A stretch of DNA of 64,000 nt from Cannabis sativa (Eukaryota; Streptophyta; Magnoliopsida; Rosales; Cannabaceae). The notes under the pieces were generated by a model. It was not told where the DNA came from, did no database searches, and saw only the letters and a program-made list of their open reading frames with translations. Position numbers and translations under genes: made by a program. The stretch spans positions 7,323,280-7,387,279 of the forward strand of contig NC_083605.1 in assembly GCF_029168945.1 (NCBI RefSeq). Reading direction: 5' to 3'. Below, piece by piece: positions 24,386-36,984 of the stretch (positions within the stretch are counted from its first letter, which is position 1; each line of letters begins with the position of its first letter).

Positions 24386-25271
24386 GTCTCGAGATTAGGT
24401 TTTCATGTGTATTTTTGAGCTAGGTTTTGCTGTACAAATTGTCTAAGTTTAATTGAATTTTTTGGAGCTTGTATATGTTGGTTTAAGTAATTTTAAGCTG
24501 AATTGAATGCTTGTTGTGGTTTGTGAACAAAGTTTGAGCTTTAGAGCTCAAACTTTGCTCTCTCATGGTGATTTTTGTATTTCGGGGTTATTGTTCAGTT
24601 CTTTTGCTTGGTTTAGGTTATTTATGGCTTGAATAGGTGGCCTGTAAGGTTTGAAATGATTTGGAGTCGATTTGAATAATTTAGAAGGTTTTTTGGGGTC
24701 CCTACACTGAATCGGTCTACCAGTTCAGTTTGGACCTGTAGGAATCAGAATTCTGGTTCATCCCTAGGCAGTCCCCTCAAAATTGGTTTTCTGGTTGAGG
24801 AACCGGTCTACCAGTTGGGATAGTTTAGGGTACCCTTGAATTTCATGTTTTTACAATGTTTAGGGTACTGCCATGTTTATGTTTATGTTTATGATTATAC
24901 TGTTCTTACTGAGTCTGTCAACTCGTAGTTATTACATGTATGTGCAGGTAAAAGCTAGAACTGAACCATTGTGAGTCTAAAGCTAAGGATGAAGATTGTA
25001 CATATCAAGACGGTTAAACCTGGAGCATTCAGGGTCTTCGGGACGATGTTGGCTCACTTTGCTAGTCGCAAGACGACAACTTTTGAAGTTAAAATATTCT
25101 GTAACGTTTAGAACGGGATCTCGGATTATGTAAATTATTATGTTTAATTATTAAAGTAAATTTATTTAATAAATTTTTAATTATTCACATTTTTCAATAA
25201 ACCCTTTGATTAGCAAAGGTGTGCACAGTATTTAGAAAACACCGTAACATGCCTAATCTAGGAGGGTGTTA

Positions 25272-27004
25272 CAATTTTTGTATTAGAGCCGCCAGGTTGT
25301 TCTTCGAAGATCGTCAAGATATGTACACAATCATTATCAGAGATAGAAATCATTTTAGTAGATTGATAGCTAAATAGGAGCATGCTAAGTTCCCATGTAA
25401 GCGGTAGTTAGATTTCAATTATGATCGCTACCTGATCGAGCTAACTCATGAATGCACGAGTTTGTCCTAGAGAATGGAAGCCTGGCAAGAATCATGCAAT
25501 TTGGTTAAGATAGATGATACTGGTGGAAGATGGAGAGAATGGGATCCCCCTTGTTCCCAGGGCTAAGTTAGGAGCCGGGGAAGAATCTATAGAGGTAATT
25601 ACAAAAATCCACCGTAGGGTTCGTTAGAATTGGAGCAAAGGTTCATAAAATATGGAAGTTAGAATTCAATATATAGAGGAGGAGATTAGGAAATTAAAGC
25701 AGTATGGACTTCCTATTCTGCCTTCATCTCAAGTACTGGTTGTGTTGATTCCAGAGTTGCCAGCAAAAAAATTTATGGCTGGTAACCAAATGGAACTATC
25801 CGGTGGAAAATATAGGATGCAAGGACCTTTAGTTAGGTTGGAAAATCTAGAAGTGATAAATACCCCTCAAGCCGCATGTATTATAGAGTTTGTTGAAGAA
25901 TCTCGAGGGACTTTGGGTATTTGTAGAGATGTTAAAGTTTGTTCAAGAATCTCGAGGGACTTTGGGTATTTGTAGAGATGTTAACTCTCTTACGATCAAC
26001 CTTGACGGAAGTGGCACTGATTCTTTAGATGATCAGAAAAGAAAAGATCTATCTACATTAGTGGGCTTGAGCCAGAAGAAGAGGTTTCATAGGAAACTGG
26101 GCCAGGGTGGCCTTGAAGGTCATTATAGTATTCCAGAATGCTCTTGATGTAAGAAGCTTCATCTGGGAGAGTGTATTTGTAAGACTTGTTTCCAATGCGA
26201 TTTACTAGGGCACTTTAAGAGGAATTTCTTATCAACTGTTCTATTGGACTTTATGTTAATTGACTTTAGAACTACACATTAGCATGTGGTAGTCAGGGTG
26301 ATTAATAAAGTGGATAAACCTTGAGATAGATATGAAATATGGTTTGGAATTATGTTACTTGGCGGAGAATCAGTTATCTCCAAAGGGATAACTTAGGTCT
26401 ATGCCAATTAAAGTTGAAAATAGGAAGTTGAATATTGACCTCGTAGTTTAGGGTATATTAGAGTATGAGATATTACTAAGAATAGAATTATTATCTAAAT
26501 AAGCTGCTAGTAATGATTGCAAATAGAAAGTAGTAACTTTTTAACTTGAAAGTGAAGGCTCGTTTGTATTATGGTATCGGGACGAGGTTTTTAGGCTCCA
26601 GCTTTTACGATGGTAAAAGATAAAGATCCATCATGGGATAGATGCATAGGATCATTAGCAATGGGAGAAAATTCAGCCTTTGGACATTAGATTGGTATAA
26701 GAGTTCTTGGATGTATTTCAAGTAGAGCTTCTTAAATTATCATCACAATAGAGATAGACTTTGTTGATGTTTTGGTAGTTAGATACAAAGTGGTTTTGAG
26801 GCACCATATATAATGGCTCCAACAAAACTCAAGAAAGTAAATTGGTGACCTCAAGGGATGATGAATTTAGGGTTTACCCAACCTGTTGTGTCACCATGGG
26901 AAGCTATGGGGTGGTTTATTAAGAAGGAAGATAGATCATTTCCTATGAATATTAACTATCAAAGTTTATGCAAGTTTTTAATCAAGAATAAATATATTCT
27001 CTAT
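25272..27004 (+). pseudogene. Remains of Tekay-like gag-pol (element C1)
   Basis: Starts with TTTTGTATTAGAGCC, a worn initiator-Met primer site. The frame from 25652 (MEVRIQYIEEEIRKLKQYG) resembles the intact element's [19 protein letters not shown], followed by a shared AGNxMEL/MEP motif. A decayed zinc knuckle (KTCFQCDLLGHFKRN) is near 26178-26224. Weak RT remnants follow near 26800-27000 (GFTQPVVSPWEA-like, then IKNKYI-like). Many stops and frameshifts, and large deletions, are present. A 52-bp stretch is tandemly duplicated near 25890-25990 (GTTGAAGAATCTCGAGGGAC and the variant GTTCAAGAATCTCGAGGGAC). Integrase and the matching 3' LTR are gone. Confidence 0.75.
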
Positions 27005-28819
27005 TTAGGGTTAAGGGTTTAGGATTTAGCTCAAAATTTAAGCTTTTAAAGCTCAAGCTTGAGATTTAACGGCACTTTTCATTTAAAGGCTTGGTTTTGA
27101 TTTTTGTTACGTAAAAAATATTGTATGGATGATATATGGGTGTTCTGTGAAGTTTGGAATGATTTGGTTAGGTTTGGAGCTAATTTGGAGGGTTTAAGGT
27201 TGAGGAAAATCGTGTTTCTGGCTGTTCAAAACCTGAATTCTGGATGGTACCAACCGGAATTCCGGATGGTACTAACCGGAATTCCATTTGGTCAGTTTTC
27301 GAAAAAGTTAAATTTTGTATTTTGGCCATAACTTTTCACTCGGGTGTTCAGTTTAGACGTTCTTGATACTGTTTCGAAGCTTGCAACGAGCTCTATCATA
27401 TGATGTATGTTTTAGAGCTAAAATATAAGTTTTATTTTAGTGTATTTATGCTATGGAATTCGGTAGGAAACCCTAAGTCATCCTTTGCAGGTGTTGAGTA
27501 GTGTTTTGGGATAAATGCTTATTGGTTTACCGTTGTTGTGAGATAGGATCGAGATCAACGAGAATAGTTCTCCACTTGGGTTGGTCGACATGTATGAACC
27601 TGGATTAAAGGTAAGAAAAGTATATTGTACTGCACAATACGTTATATTGTAATACAATTAATATTGTTATGAATTGATTAATATTAAGATTAAAATATGA
27701 TTAATATTATTATATAATAAAAAGATTGAGTGGTTAAGCGTGATAATGTGATGATACTATGGACATAATATATGAGCTCACCTGATTAGGTGATGCGATA
27801 CTCCTGGCGACGTATCGAGCGTAGGTACGGGCGTCAGTGATATGAAAAATTTCCAGGTTATGGCATAGAGTGAAACCTTTGTAGGGTTTCCTGCCAGGTT
27901 ATGGCATAGAGTGAAACCATAGTAGGGTTTCCTACCAAGTTATGGCATAGAGTGAAACCGTTGTAGGGTTTCCTACCAAGTAATGGTATAGAATGAAATT
28001 ATTGTAAGGTTTCTTCCTAACGACGTATCGGGCATAGGTACGGCGTTAGTGACATATGATAAGTACTATGCAATTAATTATGTGATATGTGGGTGCAGGC
28101 CATGGCACGGGCTTACCTAATTAGGCAATGCAATACAAGATTATCAGATTAAAGCATTGACTTGCCTGATTAGGCAATGTGATGTAATGAAGATGGTTAC
28201 CTTATGAGGTAACATATATATAATTTATATTATTAAATGAATATGATTCCTATTATTGGTATAATGATTTTGTACTACCAGATATTTTTATATTGCTTCT
28301 TATTCATGGCAGATGTCAGTAGTAATTTGGATTTCATCTTATGAATAATGCGTAATGATTTGATTACGATTGTGTATAAATGATAATATTCGAATAATAA
28401 ATTATATGATTATTATTATTATTTTTCTTGTTGAGTCCTTCTGACTCACGGGTGCTATGCGGTGCAGGTAAGGATAAGGAAAAGTTAGAGCTTCCATAAG
28501 GTGACTACCTTCTCCAGCAGTGTATATATTGACATCGCCGGCCTGCATGTCAAGTTGTCAAGAGTTGTTTTAGGCTGTATCTACTGTGTGTTTTAGTTTA
28601 ATATTTTTGAGGTGTCGTTATATATGGTTCTTTTGTGAAACTTTTTATAAAAGGGATCCCTGGAACATATTTTTAATATCGTTATGATGACCGTTTTAAA
28701 TATTTTACTTTAATCAAGTTTTTAATATTATCACGGTTTTTAATAATTAATTAATTTATTAGTATTAAACGAGTTTGTAAAATCACACATGTGGCGTCCC
28801 TATAGATTAGGGAATTACA
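27005..28819 (+). repeat. 3' portion of a Tekay-like LTR (D1), upstream of polygalacturonase copy 1
   Basis: Ends TTAGGGAATTACA at 28819, the typical CA end. It holds AACCGGAATTCCGG motifs (about 27251-27290) like those of the intact Tekay LTR, a TTGAGTCCTTCTGACTCAC block and an internal minisatellite. From about 27.9 kb to the end it corresponds to 41067-48556 in the second segmental unit. The left boundary is blurred by decay. Confidence 0.65.
27853..28016 (+). repeat. 41-bp minisatellite, four units
   Basis: Four head-to-tail 41-bp units with the core GTTATGGCATAGAGTGAAAC and GTAGGGTTTCCT, the last one diverged. The second segmental unit keeps about two and a half units at 41067-41182. 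On either side is a larger repeat containing CGACGTATCG and GGTACGG. Confidence 0.9.
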
Positions 28820-29871
28820 ATACATACATAAACAATCATTTTTAATTTCAAGCCAAAATAAAATAAAAAATTATTCATTTAGTTTTTCATTTGAAAGACC
28901 AAAGAAGACAAATACAAATATTCACTTGAAAAGAAGGTTAAACATATGACACACACTATAACATATCTCAACTTACCTTTAACATACTTACTAAGACATG
29001 TGCCTATAATATATTGATTGAAAAAATATTGAGAATTTAGTTGTTAAGAACTTGTTATTATTAGTTAAGAACGAATCTCATATTTATCATAAAAATTTGT
29101 TTAATAGCTCTAATGTAACAATATTGAATTATCATTAATATAACAATGTTGACCTCAATGAGGTAATCTCTACTAAAATTAACAGATTAACAATTAAAAT
29201 TTTATTGCTAAGTTCACACTTAAAATTAATAAAAATAGTTATGTGTATAATTGTATATCTTAATAAAAGATTGTATGTATTATATGGTAAAAAGTAAATT
29301 ACAAACAATATATACGTGTGTATATATGCTGATAGTTTAGCTTTCATCTTTATTATTTTTCGAGAAATTTATGTATATATTACAAAAAAAATTTCATATT
29401 GATATCTAAAAATGTGTGTTTTTCGAAAACTATAAATGTAAAAATTAAAATATATTACATACTTAAATATATATACATAAAAGATAAGTTAAAAAAAAAA
29501 ACTAAATATGTATGTATTATTTTGTATAAAAACATAATAATTATGATATATGGTTATGTAGTTATATAAAGTAAATAATCTAGATTCATGCATACTAATT
29601 TTTTATCATTATCTAATGTTGAATTATATAAGAAAATTGTTTTTTTTTTCTTAAGAAAATAACAAGTCATATACAATTTAGTAATGTTTTGTTTTTTATT
29701 GTTTCACTACTATTTTGTATATAATTAGTTAACATTGTTGTTGGTAAATTTCAGTTATATTTTATTATATATATATTGATGAATTGATTCACCAAAACTA
29801 ATAAGAAGAAGAAGAAAAAATTCCACTTTGTTAACATACAAAAAGTTTACAGAGTAAAGAACAAGAATGAT
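28820..29871 (+). other. 5' flank of polygalacturonase copy 1
   Basis: AT-rich flank matching 48557-49620 with many small indels. No second gene is seen. A TATATATAT stretch lies about 100 bp before the start codon (near 29766-29776) and is conserved in copy 2; it may be the core promoter. In this copy an extra ATG lies 5 bases before the main start. Confidence 0.5.
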
Positions 29872-29881
29872 ATGGCTTTGA
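29867..29881 (+). promoter_or_regulatory. Four-codon upstream ORF overlapping the start of polygalacturonase copy 1
   Basis: ATGATATGGCTTTGA: an out-of-frame ATG whose stop TGA lies within codons 3-4 of the main gene. Copy 2 has AAGATTGATGG here and lacks it. If the leader includes this ATG, scanning ribosomes could initiate there and lower translation of copy 1. Confidence 0.6.
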
Positions 29882-31943
29882 AATTTCACATAACAGTAAC
29901 ATATTTGTCTTTAATTTTAGGTTTCATTCTTGGAGCCAAATCTTCACTTTTTGACGTAAGAACATATGGTGCAAAACCTAACACGGACATAAGTCAGGTA
30001 ACATATATACTTGCTTTACATGATCAAAAAGACAATGTGTAATTAAATTATCTTAAATTATTTTTTCATTGAAGAATATTGTGTTATAGTATGGTATGCT
30101 ATGGAAAAGATATACTAGCTAGCTAGCTATAAATTTTTTTTACATATAATTTTTTTTTTATTATTATTTAATATTTACATCCAATAAATTTACAATTTAA
30201 AATATCTTTATTTAACTAAGTATTAAGATAATTATATTTGGGAGCACTTTTAATAGGCATTACCCATTCATGGGATTATGAAAAGTTTTTTCTATCTAAT
30301 TAAAAAAAAAAAAAAATTACATTATATAAGTTGGGATCGTTCCATCGACTTAAGAAAAAAAATTAAAAAAAAAAGTTTTTTGGCAAAAAAAAATTGAGTT
30401 TGACTTGAGTAGTTTGTATATAAACATATTTTTAATATAGTGTGAAAAAGTAATATTTTTTGATATTTTTTTATTAAGTAATTAAATTAAGCATAAAAAT
30501 TCAATTTTTTCTCTTATTATTCCTTATTGGATTAAAATCTAATAATTTAATATTTTTAAATTAATATTTATAGTTAAATTATTTAGTAATCAATGGGTAA
30601 TTACCCATTGAAAAGTGTTCTAATTATGTTTATTGGATGGTGTAGTTATAAATTTTTATGAGTATTTTTCCATAAATATTTTAGGCTATCTCAACTGCAT
30701 GGAAAAGTGCTTGTGCATCACCAACTCAAAGTGTATTATTTATTCCAAGTGGGGTATTCTATTTAAAACGAGCTATATTACAAGGACCATGTAAGGCTCC
30801 AATAAAGGTTCAACTTCAAGGAACACTGAGGGCCTTAAATGATCTAACTGGTTTCAAGGATGAAGATGGTTGGGTTATATTTGAACATATTAATGACCTA
30901 AATTTAATGGGAGGTGGTACTTTTGATGGACAAGGTAAATCAGTTTGGGGCAAACAATGTGGAAAAGGCAAATATTGTAGTAAATATCCCATGGTAATTC
31001 TTCTAATCATAATAAATTATTTTCTATTATTGGATAAATTATTGTTACCATCTTATAATTATAATTTATTGAAACAGAATATAAGATTCGATTACATCAC
31101 CAATTCCTTAATTCAAGATATAACATCGTTGGATAGCAAACAATTTCATATGAATGTGTTAGGTTGCCAAAATGTTACCTTTTTACATGTTCATGTAATT
31201 GCAAATGGTGATAGTCCTAACACAGATGGAATCCATATTGGGCGATCATTTATGATAAACATAACAGATGTAAATATTCAAACGGGAGATGATTGTATTT
31301 CTCTTGGTGATGGAAGTAAAAAAATAACTATTACAAAGGTTACATGTGGACCTGGCCATGGTATCAGTGTTGGAAGCCTTGGAAAATATATGAATGAACA
31401 GCCTGTAGAAGGAGTGTTTGTTAGAAATTGTACATTAATAAATACAATGAATGGATTAAGAATCAAAACATGGCCAAATTCATTTGTTGGATTAGCTTCT
31501 AATATCCATTTTGAGGATATTATCATGGAAAATGTGGGCAACCCTATTTATATTGACCAAGAATATTGTCCTTGGAATCAATGCAACAAAGCGGTATGTG
31601 AAAGTACTAATAATATATATAGTATTATTTTTATAATTAATGTAAAATTAGTACTAATAATCATTAAGATAATGATGACTAACTTAATTATTATTGTGTT
31701 TGCTCTTAGGTTCCATCAAAAGTTCAAATAAAAGATGTGAGCTTCAAGGATATTCGTGGTACTTCTGCAACAGCAAATGCTATAAACTTTATTTGCAGTA
31801 GTGGTTTTCCATGCCAAAATGTTGAAGTTGTTAATATTGATCTTAGATATAATGGAAAACAAGGTCATATTACATCTCAATGTAAAAATATCAAACCCAG
31901 GATACTTGGAATTCACAACCCAACTGCATGCCTCGCTAGCTAA
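29872..31943 (+). CDS. Polygalacturonase (GH28, exopolygalacturonase-like), copy 1
   Basis: Four exons, all with GT-AG introns in phase 0: 29872-29997, 30685-30993, 31078-31593 and 31710-31943, giving 394 residues. The enzyme hydrolyses alpha-1,4-galacturonan in pectin of the cell wall. A hydrophobic N-terminus (MALKFHITVTYLSLILGFIL) is a likely signal peptide for secretion. The four GH28 signatures are intact: SPNTDG (191-196, NTD at 193-195), GDD (215-217), GHG (238-240) and RIK (273-275). The order and motifs such as GQGKSVWGKQC resemble plant exo-type, often pollen-expressed, polygalacturonases; exo versus endo activity and tissue are inference. Length fits the family. Intron 1 is 687 bp and carries a MITE. 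The main ATG is chosen because the overlapping ATG at 29867 meets a stop after four codons. Confidence 0.92.
30241..30621. mobile_element. MITE in intron 1 of polygalacturonase copy 1
   Basis: A 381-bp insert with imperfect terminal inverted repeats (GGAGCACTTTTAATAGG at the left; complement of the right end AGAACACTTTTCAATGG). It is flanked by an imperfect 11-bp repeat, AATTATATTTG (30230-30240) and AATTATGTTTA (30622-30632). Copy 2 has a single AATTATGTTTA at the same intron position. TIRs plus a 9-11 bp duplication suggest a Mutator-type MITE. Confidence 0.75.
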
Positions 31944-32823
31944 TAACCTTAATTAATTTATAACTATCATTGAAATTTGTACTTATATAATTCTTCCATC
32001 CACCAGGACATGAGAAGTTTCATACTACTCTTAATTTGGGTAGATATATAATAAAATATTTTTATAAGCTGTAATTCCTTTTAGTGCTCTTAAAATTCAT
32101 TAAACAACTCATAGTACAATATTATACATGGATTACTTTGAAAATTCTTCAACAAATTGATTACACCTGTTTGAATCACCATAATCGATGCAATAAAAAT
32201 AATATTTTATTAAAATTTATAACTATGATAAATATAGATTTTTGTTTGTAATATTCTACAAAAGATCTCACCATAGATAATATATATGGTCTCCCAACTT
32301 TCATCAATGCAAGATGTTATTTGACTCATCGTTATTCACATTGGTGAAGAAGTTGTTATATGTTGAAAATTACTTATAGCTAGAAGATCTTATTACTTTC
32401 ATATTATTTGTTTATTAAAGTTTAACAACATATAAACCCTAAAATATGTTACTAATTGAATTCTAAATGTAGTTCTCTTAGGTAAGTGATCAAGAATCTT
32501 AAAATAAAAATTAGAAAATTATGTGTCATTTTTGTGAAATAACTTTGCACAATTTAGTGAGCCGAACTTATACTTAAAAATAAAATAAAAAAGTGAACTT
32601 GTAAATGACTTTAGAAGACTAAGAAATGTACATAAACTTTTGATACTTTATAACACCTTGCCACAGATAGAATTTGAGTGTTGAACAGAAGGAGTCTTAT
32701 AATATTCCGTTGTGTTCTCGTTATAAAAAAAATTCTAACTTTATCTTTTGGGTAGATCAATAATAAGGGTAATTATTGAAAATACATGCTAGTAAATAAG
32801 GTCCTAATAATATATGTTCTAAC
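31944..32823 (+). other. 3' flank of polygalacturonase copy 1
   Basis: AT-rich, matching 51233-52338 of unit 2 but with numerous indels. Beyond the gene's immediate 3' end I see no coding sequence. AATAAAA-like signals (for example near 32050 and 32194) could serve polyadenylation. Confidence 0.4.
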
Positions 32824-33384
32824 TAGGGCTGAGCATCAGTCGGTTTGGTCGGTTTTTTTCTATATAAAAATTCAAAATTCAATTTTTTGTTTGGATTGGT
32901 GCAATCCGAAAACCGACCGACCAATCCAGAACATATCTTAAAACCGACCGTTTTGAACCTCGATTTGGTCGGTGTAAACCGCCCAAACCGAACTTTTTTT
33001 TAAAAAAATAATCCAATTTATTCTATAAATACATTATTTTACATTTTACAACTACAAACATATAAATTAATTGTTCAAAAACTAATTATCTTATTCTTTT
33101 AACTTTAATATTAATAAAAAAATAATATATTATTTTTATATATTATTAGTAACTATAATACATGAAAAAAAACTTAATAAATTAATATATATATATATAT
33201 GTATAACGGTCGGTTTCGGTTTTTTCGGTCGGTTTATTACCAAAAAAAAAAACCGACCGTTCAATAACGGTTTAAACCGTTAGTGGTTTTTTCGGTTTTC
33301 GGTTTCGTCGGTTTCGGTTCCAACGGTGTTCCGTAGGTCGGTTTGAACGATTTTTTCAGTTTTTCGATTTTATGCTCACCCCTA
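32824..33384. mobile_element. hAT-like non-autonomous element 1
   Basis: 561 bp with terminal inverted repeats TAGGGCTGAGCAT / ATGCTCACCCCTA and 8-bp target repeats GTTCTAAC (32816-32823) and GTTCCAAC (33385-33392). Unit 2 has the unoccupied TGTTCCAACAATAAATT near 52337. Both ends carry dense CGGTCGGTTT-type subterminal repeats in opposite orientation; the AT-rich centre has no transposase. Confidence 0.85.
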
Positions 33385-34076
33385 GTTCCAACAATTATCC
33401 TCAAAGTCTTTGGTAATATGTACCTTCATGTACAAATATTGTAATGACCGTATACTTAGAATAAAGATTAGTAAGGTAATTAGCATCAATTGATTATATT
33501 ATATGATTAAATGTGATTATTTATTAAATAGGCCCTATTTTCAAAAAATAGGTGTTAGGGTTACATTTATTGAATTCTAAGTGTATTATACATAATATAT
33601 GTGCAATTTAATATGTTTATAATTTTTTTTAGTAACAATAGAAATGCAACAGTTTAGCCAATTGTGTCATATGAGTAAGGTTTAGAACATTTCATCTAGT
33701 GGTCGGGCTAAGTATATTGAATATTGGAAATATCGAGATTAGGCGAGATTATGGTAATAGACTATTTTACTCTTAGGCTTTAAGATTACTTAAGTGGGAA
33801 ACAAGGGGAAAATTGGCCATTTTTCTTAAGAAGTGAATTTTGTCTTTAGTGGTTTTAGTAGAATAATCAAGCTGATTTTAAGAAATAGGAATAAAAAATA
33901 ATTCTTAATTATTCATTAAGGGGGGAAATTAGAGATATAGCTAAGTGTATCCTTTCTCTCTCACCTTGAGTTCAACCCTAAGAAAACCAAAGGAGGTCAG
34001 GTTTTTGTCATTGATTTTCTATGATTCTTAACATGAAATCAAGGAAAGGTGGTGGTACAAATTAAAGGTAAAGCCC

Positions 34077-36256
34077 TGTTGGAATTAATTTTACCAGGAT
34101 CTTAGATCTACTCACAAGTATGTTGATTTAACAACCTAAAATTGAACTTCTAAAACGATGAATAAAATACATAAAAGTTAAGAATAACTTACAGTGATGG
34201 CAGCGGAATTAAGTGTCTCCTTCCACTCAGATCTCTAACCCTTGATTCCTGTCTGTAGCAGAGTATAATCAAGATCTGAGCCCGAATGTCCTTCAGTTGG
34301 ATGTGATCCTTCACAGTCTTCCAAACTATGATTGAGGTACTAAGTGATGTGTGTGGGCACTTCTCTCTCACAAGGATTTTCGAAATTCTCTCTTCTTTTC
34401 TCTCTTATTTTCGCAAGTTGTGATGCATGCAAAGAGCAATCAATAGCACACCAAGAGTAGAGAGAGGGGCAGCTATATATAGGAAAAGGGAAGAGCACAA
34501 CTTTCCAAATAAGCAGTTTCCTGTTTTACTGTGTAATTGATTAACTGCCTTATTTGGTGTGATCCACCACTTTCCTATTTTTGCTAGGCTTTGATTAGCA
34601 ATTACATGGCAATTAAAATTGAAAATAATAATTGGGAAACAAGCAAACATGTGGCCGGCCATGGTGTGTTTATGGGCCTCTTATGGATTTTGCAGTTTCC
34701 TCAATTTTATTTCTATTTCTCCAAAAATGCCATTTTTCCAATTCTAATCATTTAAATGCCAAAACTAATTATTTAATAACTAAAATAGATTATTAAATAA
34801 TATTGTCATTTAAAATAATTATTAATTAGACATGCAAAGTCTCTTAATTAATAATTAAACCTAGAAACCCTTTTATTTACAATTTCATCCTTAAACTGTG
34901 AAAATTCACAAATTAGACATAGTCTAACTTTTAGAATTATAATTGATTAATCATAAATCAATTATAGAGTCTTACAAACAGTATAGTCTCAACTAGAATT
35001 GGGACCATGGATCTATATGCTGAGCTTCCAATAAGTTGAACCGATTTACCAAGTAAATCCCTAACTTATTAATTCCTTGTTGAATCCACTCTTAGAACTT
35101 GGAATTGCACTCTCAGACTTATATAGAGCATATTATATGTTTCACGATATCAACATGCTATCTCATTTAACCATTGTTATAATCTTAATGTGATTAAAAG
35201 ATCCTCTATATAGATGATTTACATCGAGATGGGACCAATTTACCGTTTACACCCCTCAATGTATTTTGCCTCTTTGAACACTTAGTTACCTGTAAATGAT
35301 GTTTTAGTGATCTAATATATAGTCATTGAAACAAGAGCTCATCCATTTACTTCTATTTAACTAAGCTCAAAGGGAATTATCACTTTACTTCTATACACCA
35401 GTAGAAGCTATAGATTCCATATTTATGTTGAGCACTCCCACTCAGTTATAGATGATTTACATCGAGATGGGACCAATTTACCGTTTACACCTCTCAATGT
35501 ATTTTGCCTCTTTGAACACTTAGTTACCTGTAAATGATGTTTTAGTGATCTAATATATAGTCATTGAAACAAGAGCTCATCCATTTACTTCTATTTAACT
35601 AAGCTCAAAGGGAATTATCACTTTACTTCTATACACCAGTAGAAGCTATAGATTCCATATTTATGTTGAGCACTCCCACTCAGTTATGCTATCATGTTCC
35701 CAAAATATACGTATCACCCTGACCCAAAAGTAGGCTTAACTAATAAATCAAAGAACATGAATAGCACTCCTGAGATTGAGCCTAAGCATATCAAGATTTA
35801 GATTCTCTTAATCTAAGATCAACTTATGATATTGTCTTGGAAAGATACAACGGTAAGTTTACAATAACTTTGGCCAAGTTCAATATCGGTCCAGTCCAAT
35901 GTATACTCCATACATTGAAACTAGTATACTTTACCAATGTCCTTGAAAGAACATAACACTTACTCCAAGTGTAAGTATACTTCATCGCTGATTATCACAT
36001 CAGTGTAAATCCAAAACACTGATGAACAGGGACCAAATCTTTTGAATCATATAATCACAATCGCATTCCACTGTATTGACAATACTGTAATTCTGAATAA
36101 CGATATGTTCTGGATTTAACTAATTTTGTGCATATATCAAATATATATATTAAACCATAAACATGTAACATACATGTAATCATAAATCACTTCAAAATTC
36201 TATATTGATAACTAATCAGATTGTAATGGGTTTTATTTAGGGCACAAAACCCAACA
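34077..36256 (-). repeat. Family-B solo LTR, copy B4
   Basis: 2180 bp, TGTTGG...CCCAACA, with target repeats AGCCC (34072-34076 and 36257-36261). Unit 2 has the intact AAAGCCCTAGAACTCTTCCC at 53056, so the insertion followed the segmental duplication. It is longer than its relatives because of a 238-bp internal tandem duplication. Minus-strand TATA box TATATATAG at 34474-34482. Confidence 0.92.
35211..35686. repeat. 238-bp tandem duplication inside LTR B4
   Basis: GATGATTTACATCGAGATGG occurs at 35213 and again at 35451, with the 238 bp between repeated almost without change (one difference noticed). It is absent from the other family-B LTRs, so it arose in this copy or its immediate source. 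Confidence 0.9.
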
Positions 36257-36984
36257 AGCCCTAGAACTCTTCTTTTTGAATTTTTAGTAGTTTTTCATTG
36301 GTTTGAACATGCAAATTATAAGAATAATTTTTTTCCGAACCTAGGTTTATTTTGGGTTGATTTCTAGGATAAAATAAAGTTATTTAAAGCTTGTTTTAAT
36401 TTGATGACTGATTGTAGTGTTGAGCAAAATTGAGTTCAAGAACTCAAACTTAGCTCAATAATATTGGTTTTCATAATTTTTCGTTACATATGTTGCTACT
36501 GCTTGGGATAAGTTTGTTGGTTCTTAATTAGGTGTTCTGGAGGGTTGTAAAAAGTTTGGAGTTGATTTGAGGTAGAAATGAGAGTTGGTGTGTTTCTGCA
36601 GCAAAAAAACAATAGACTGTTTTTTATCCTTTTTTCTGGAAGTGACCCAGAAAAACAATCTATCGTTTTTACAGAAACAACCTGCCATTTTTCAAGTAGT
36701 TTTTCGAAGTCTTACTTTTTATTTTTTTCTCGATATTTAGGGCAATTTCATGCTATTTATCGATAAGAAAACTTCTGGTTTTGAGTTTAAGTCCCCGGGA
36801 AGGTTTTAGCGAGTTATATATCTGTTTCACGTAAATGGACAGGGTCTCTGTTCAATAAGCAAAATTTCTTTTCAGGTTGATCGACACATTTGAATTTGAA
36901 AATAAGGTAAGAATAGTATAAAATGTATATATATGTATATGTGTGCGTGTGATATATATATAAATTTTTATGTTGCTAGAATAG

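Noticed and set aside
27853..28016. CRISPR-like array
   Set aside because: Units abut without variable spacers and the genome is eukaryotic; it is a minisatellite in an LTR.
27005..28819. 3' LTR partner of element C1
   Set aside because: Its sequence differs clearly from LTR C1 (different 3' end and different stop-block context), so it is treated as a separate LTR remnant.
30907..31731. Single 274-codon polygalacturonase frame running through introns
   Set aside because: It reads through introns 2 and 3; splice signals and family alignment give the four-exon model instead.
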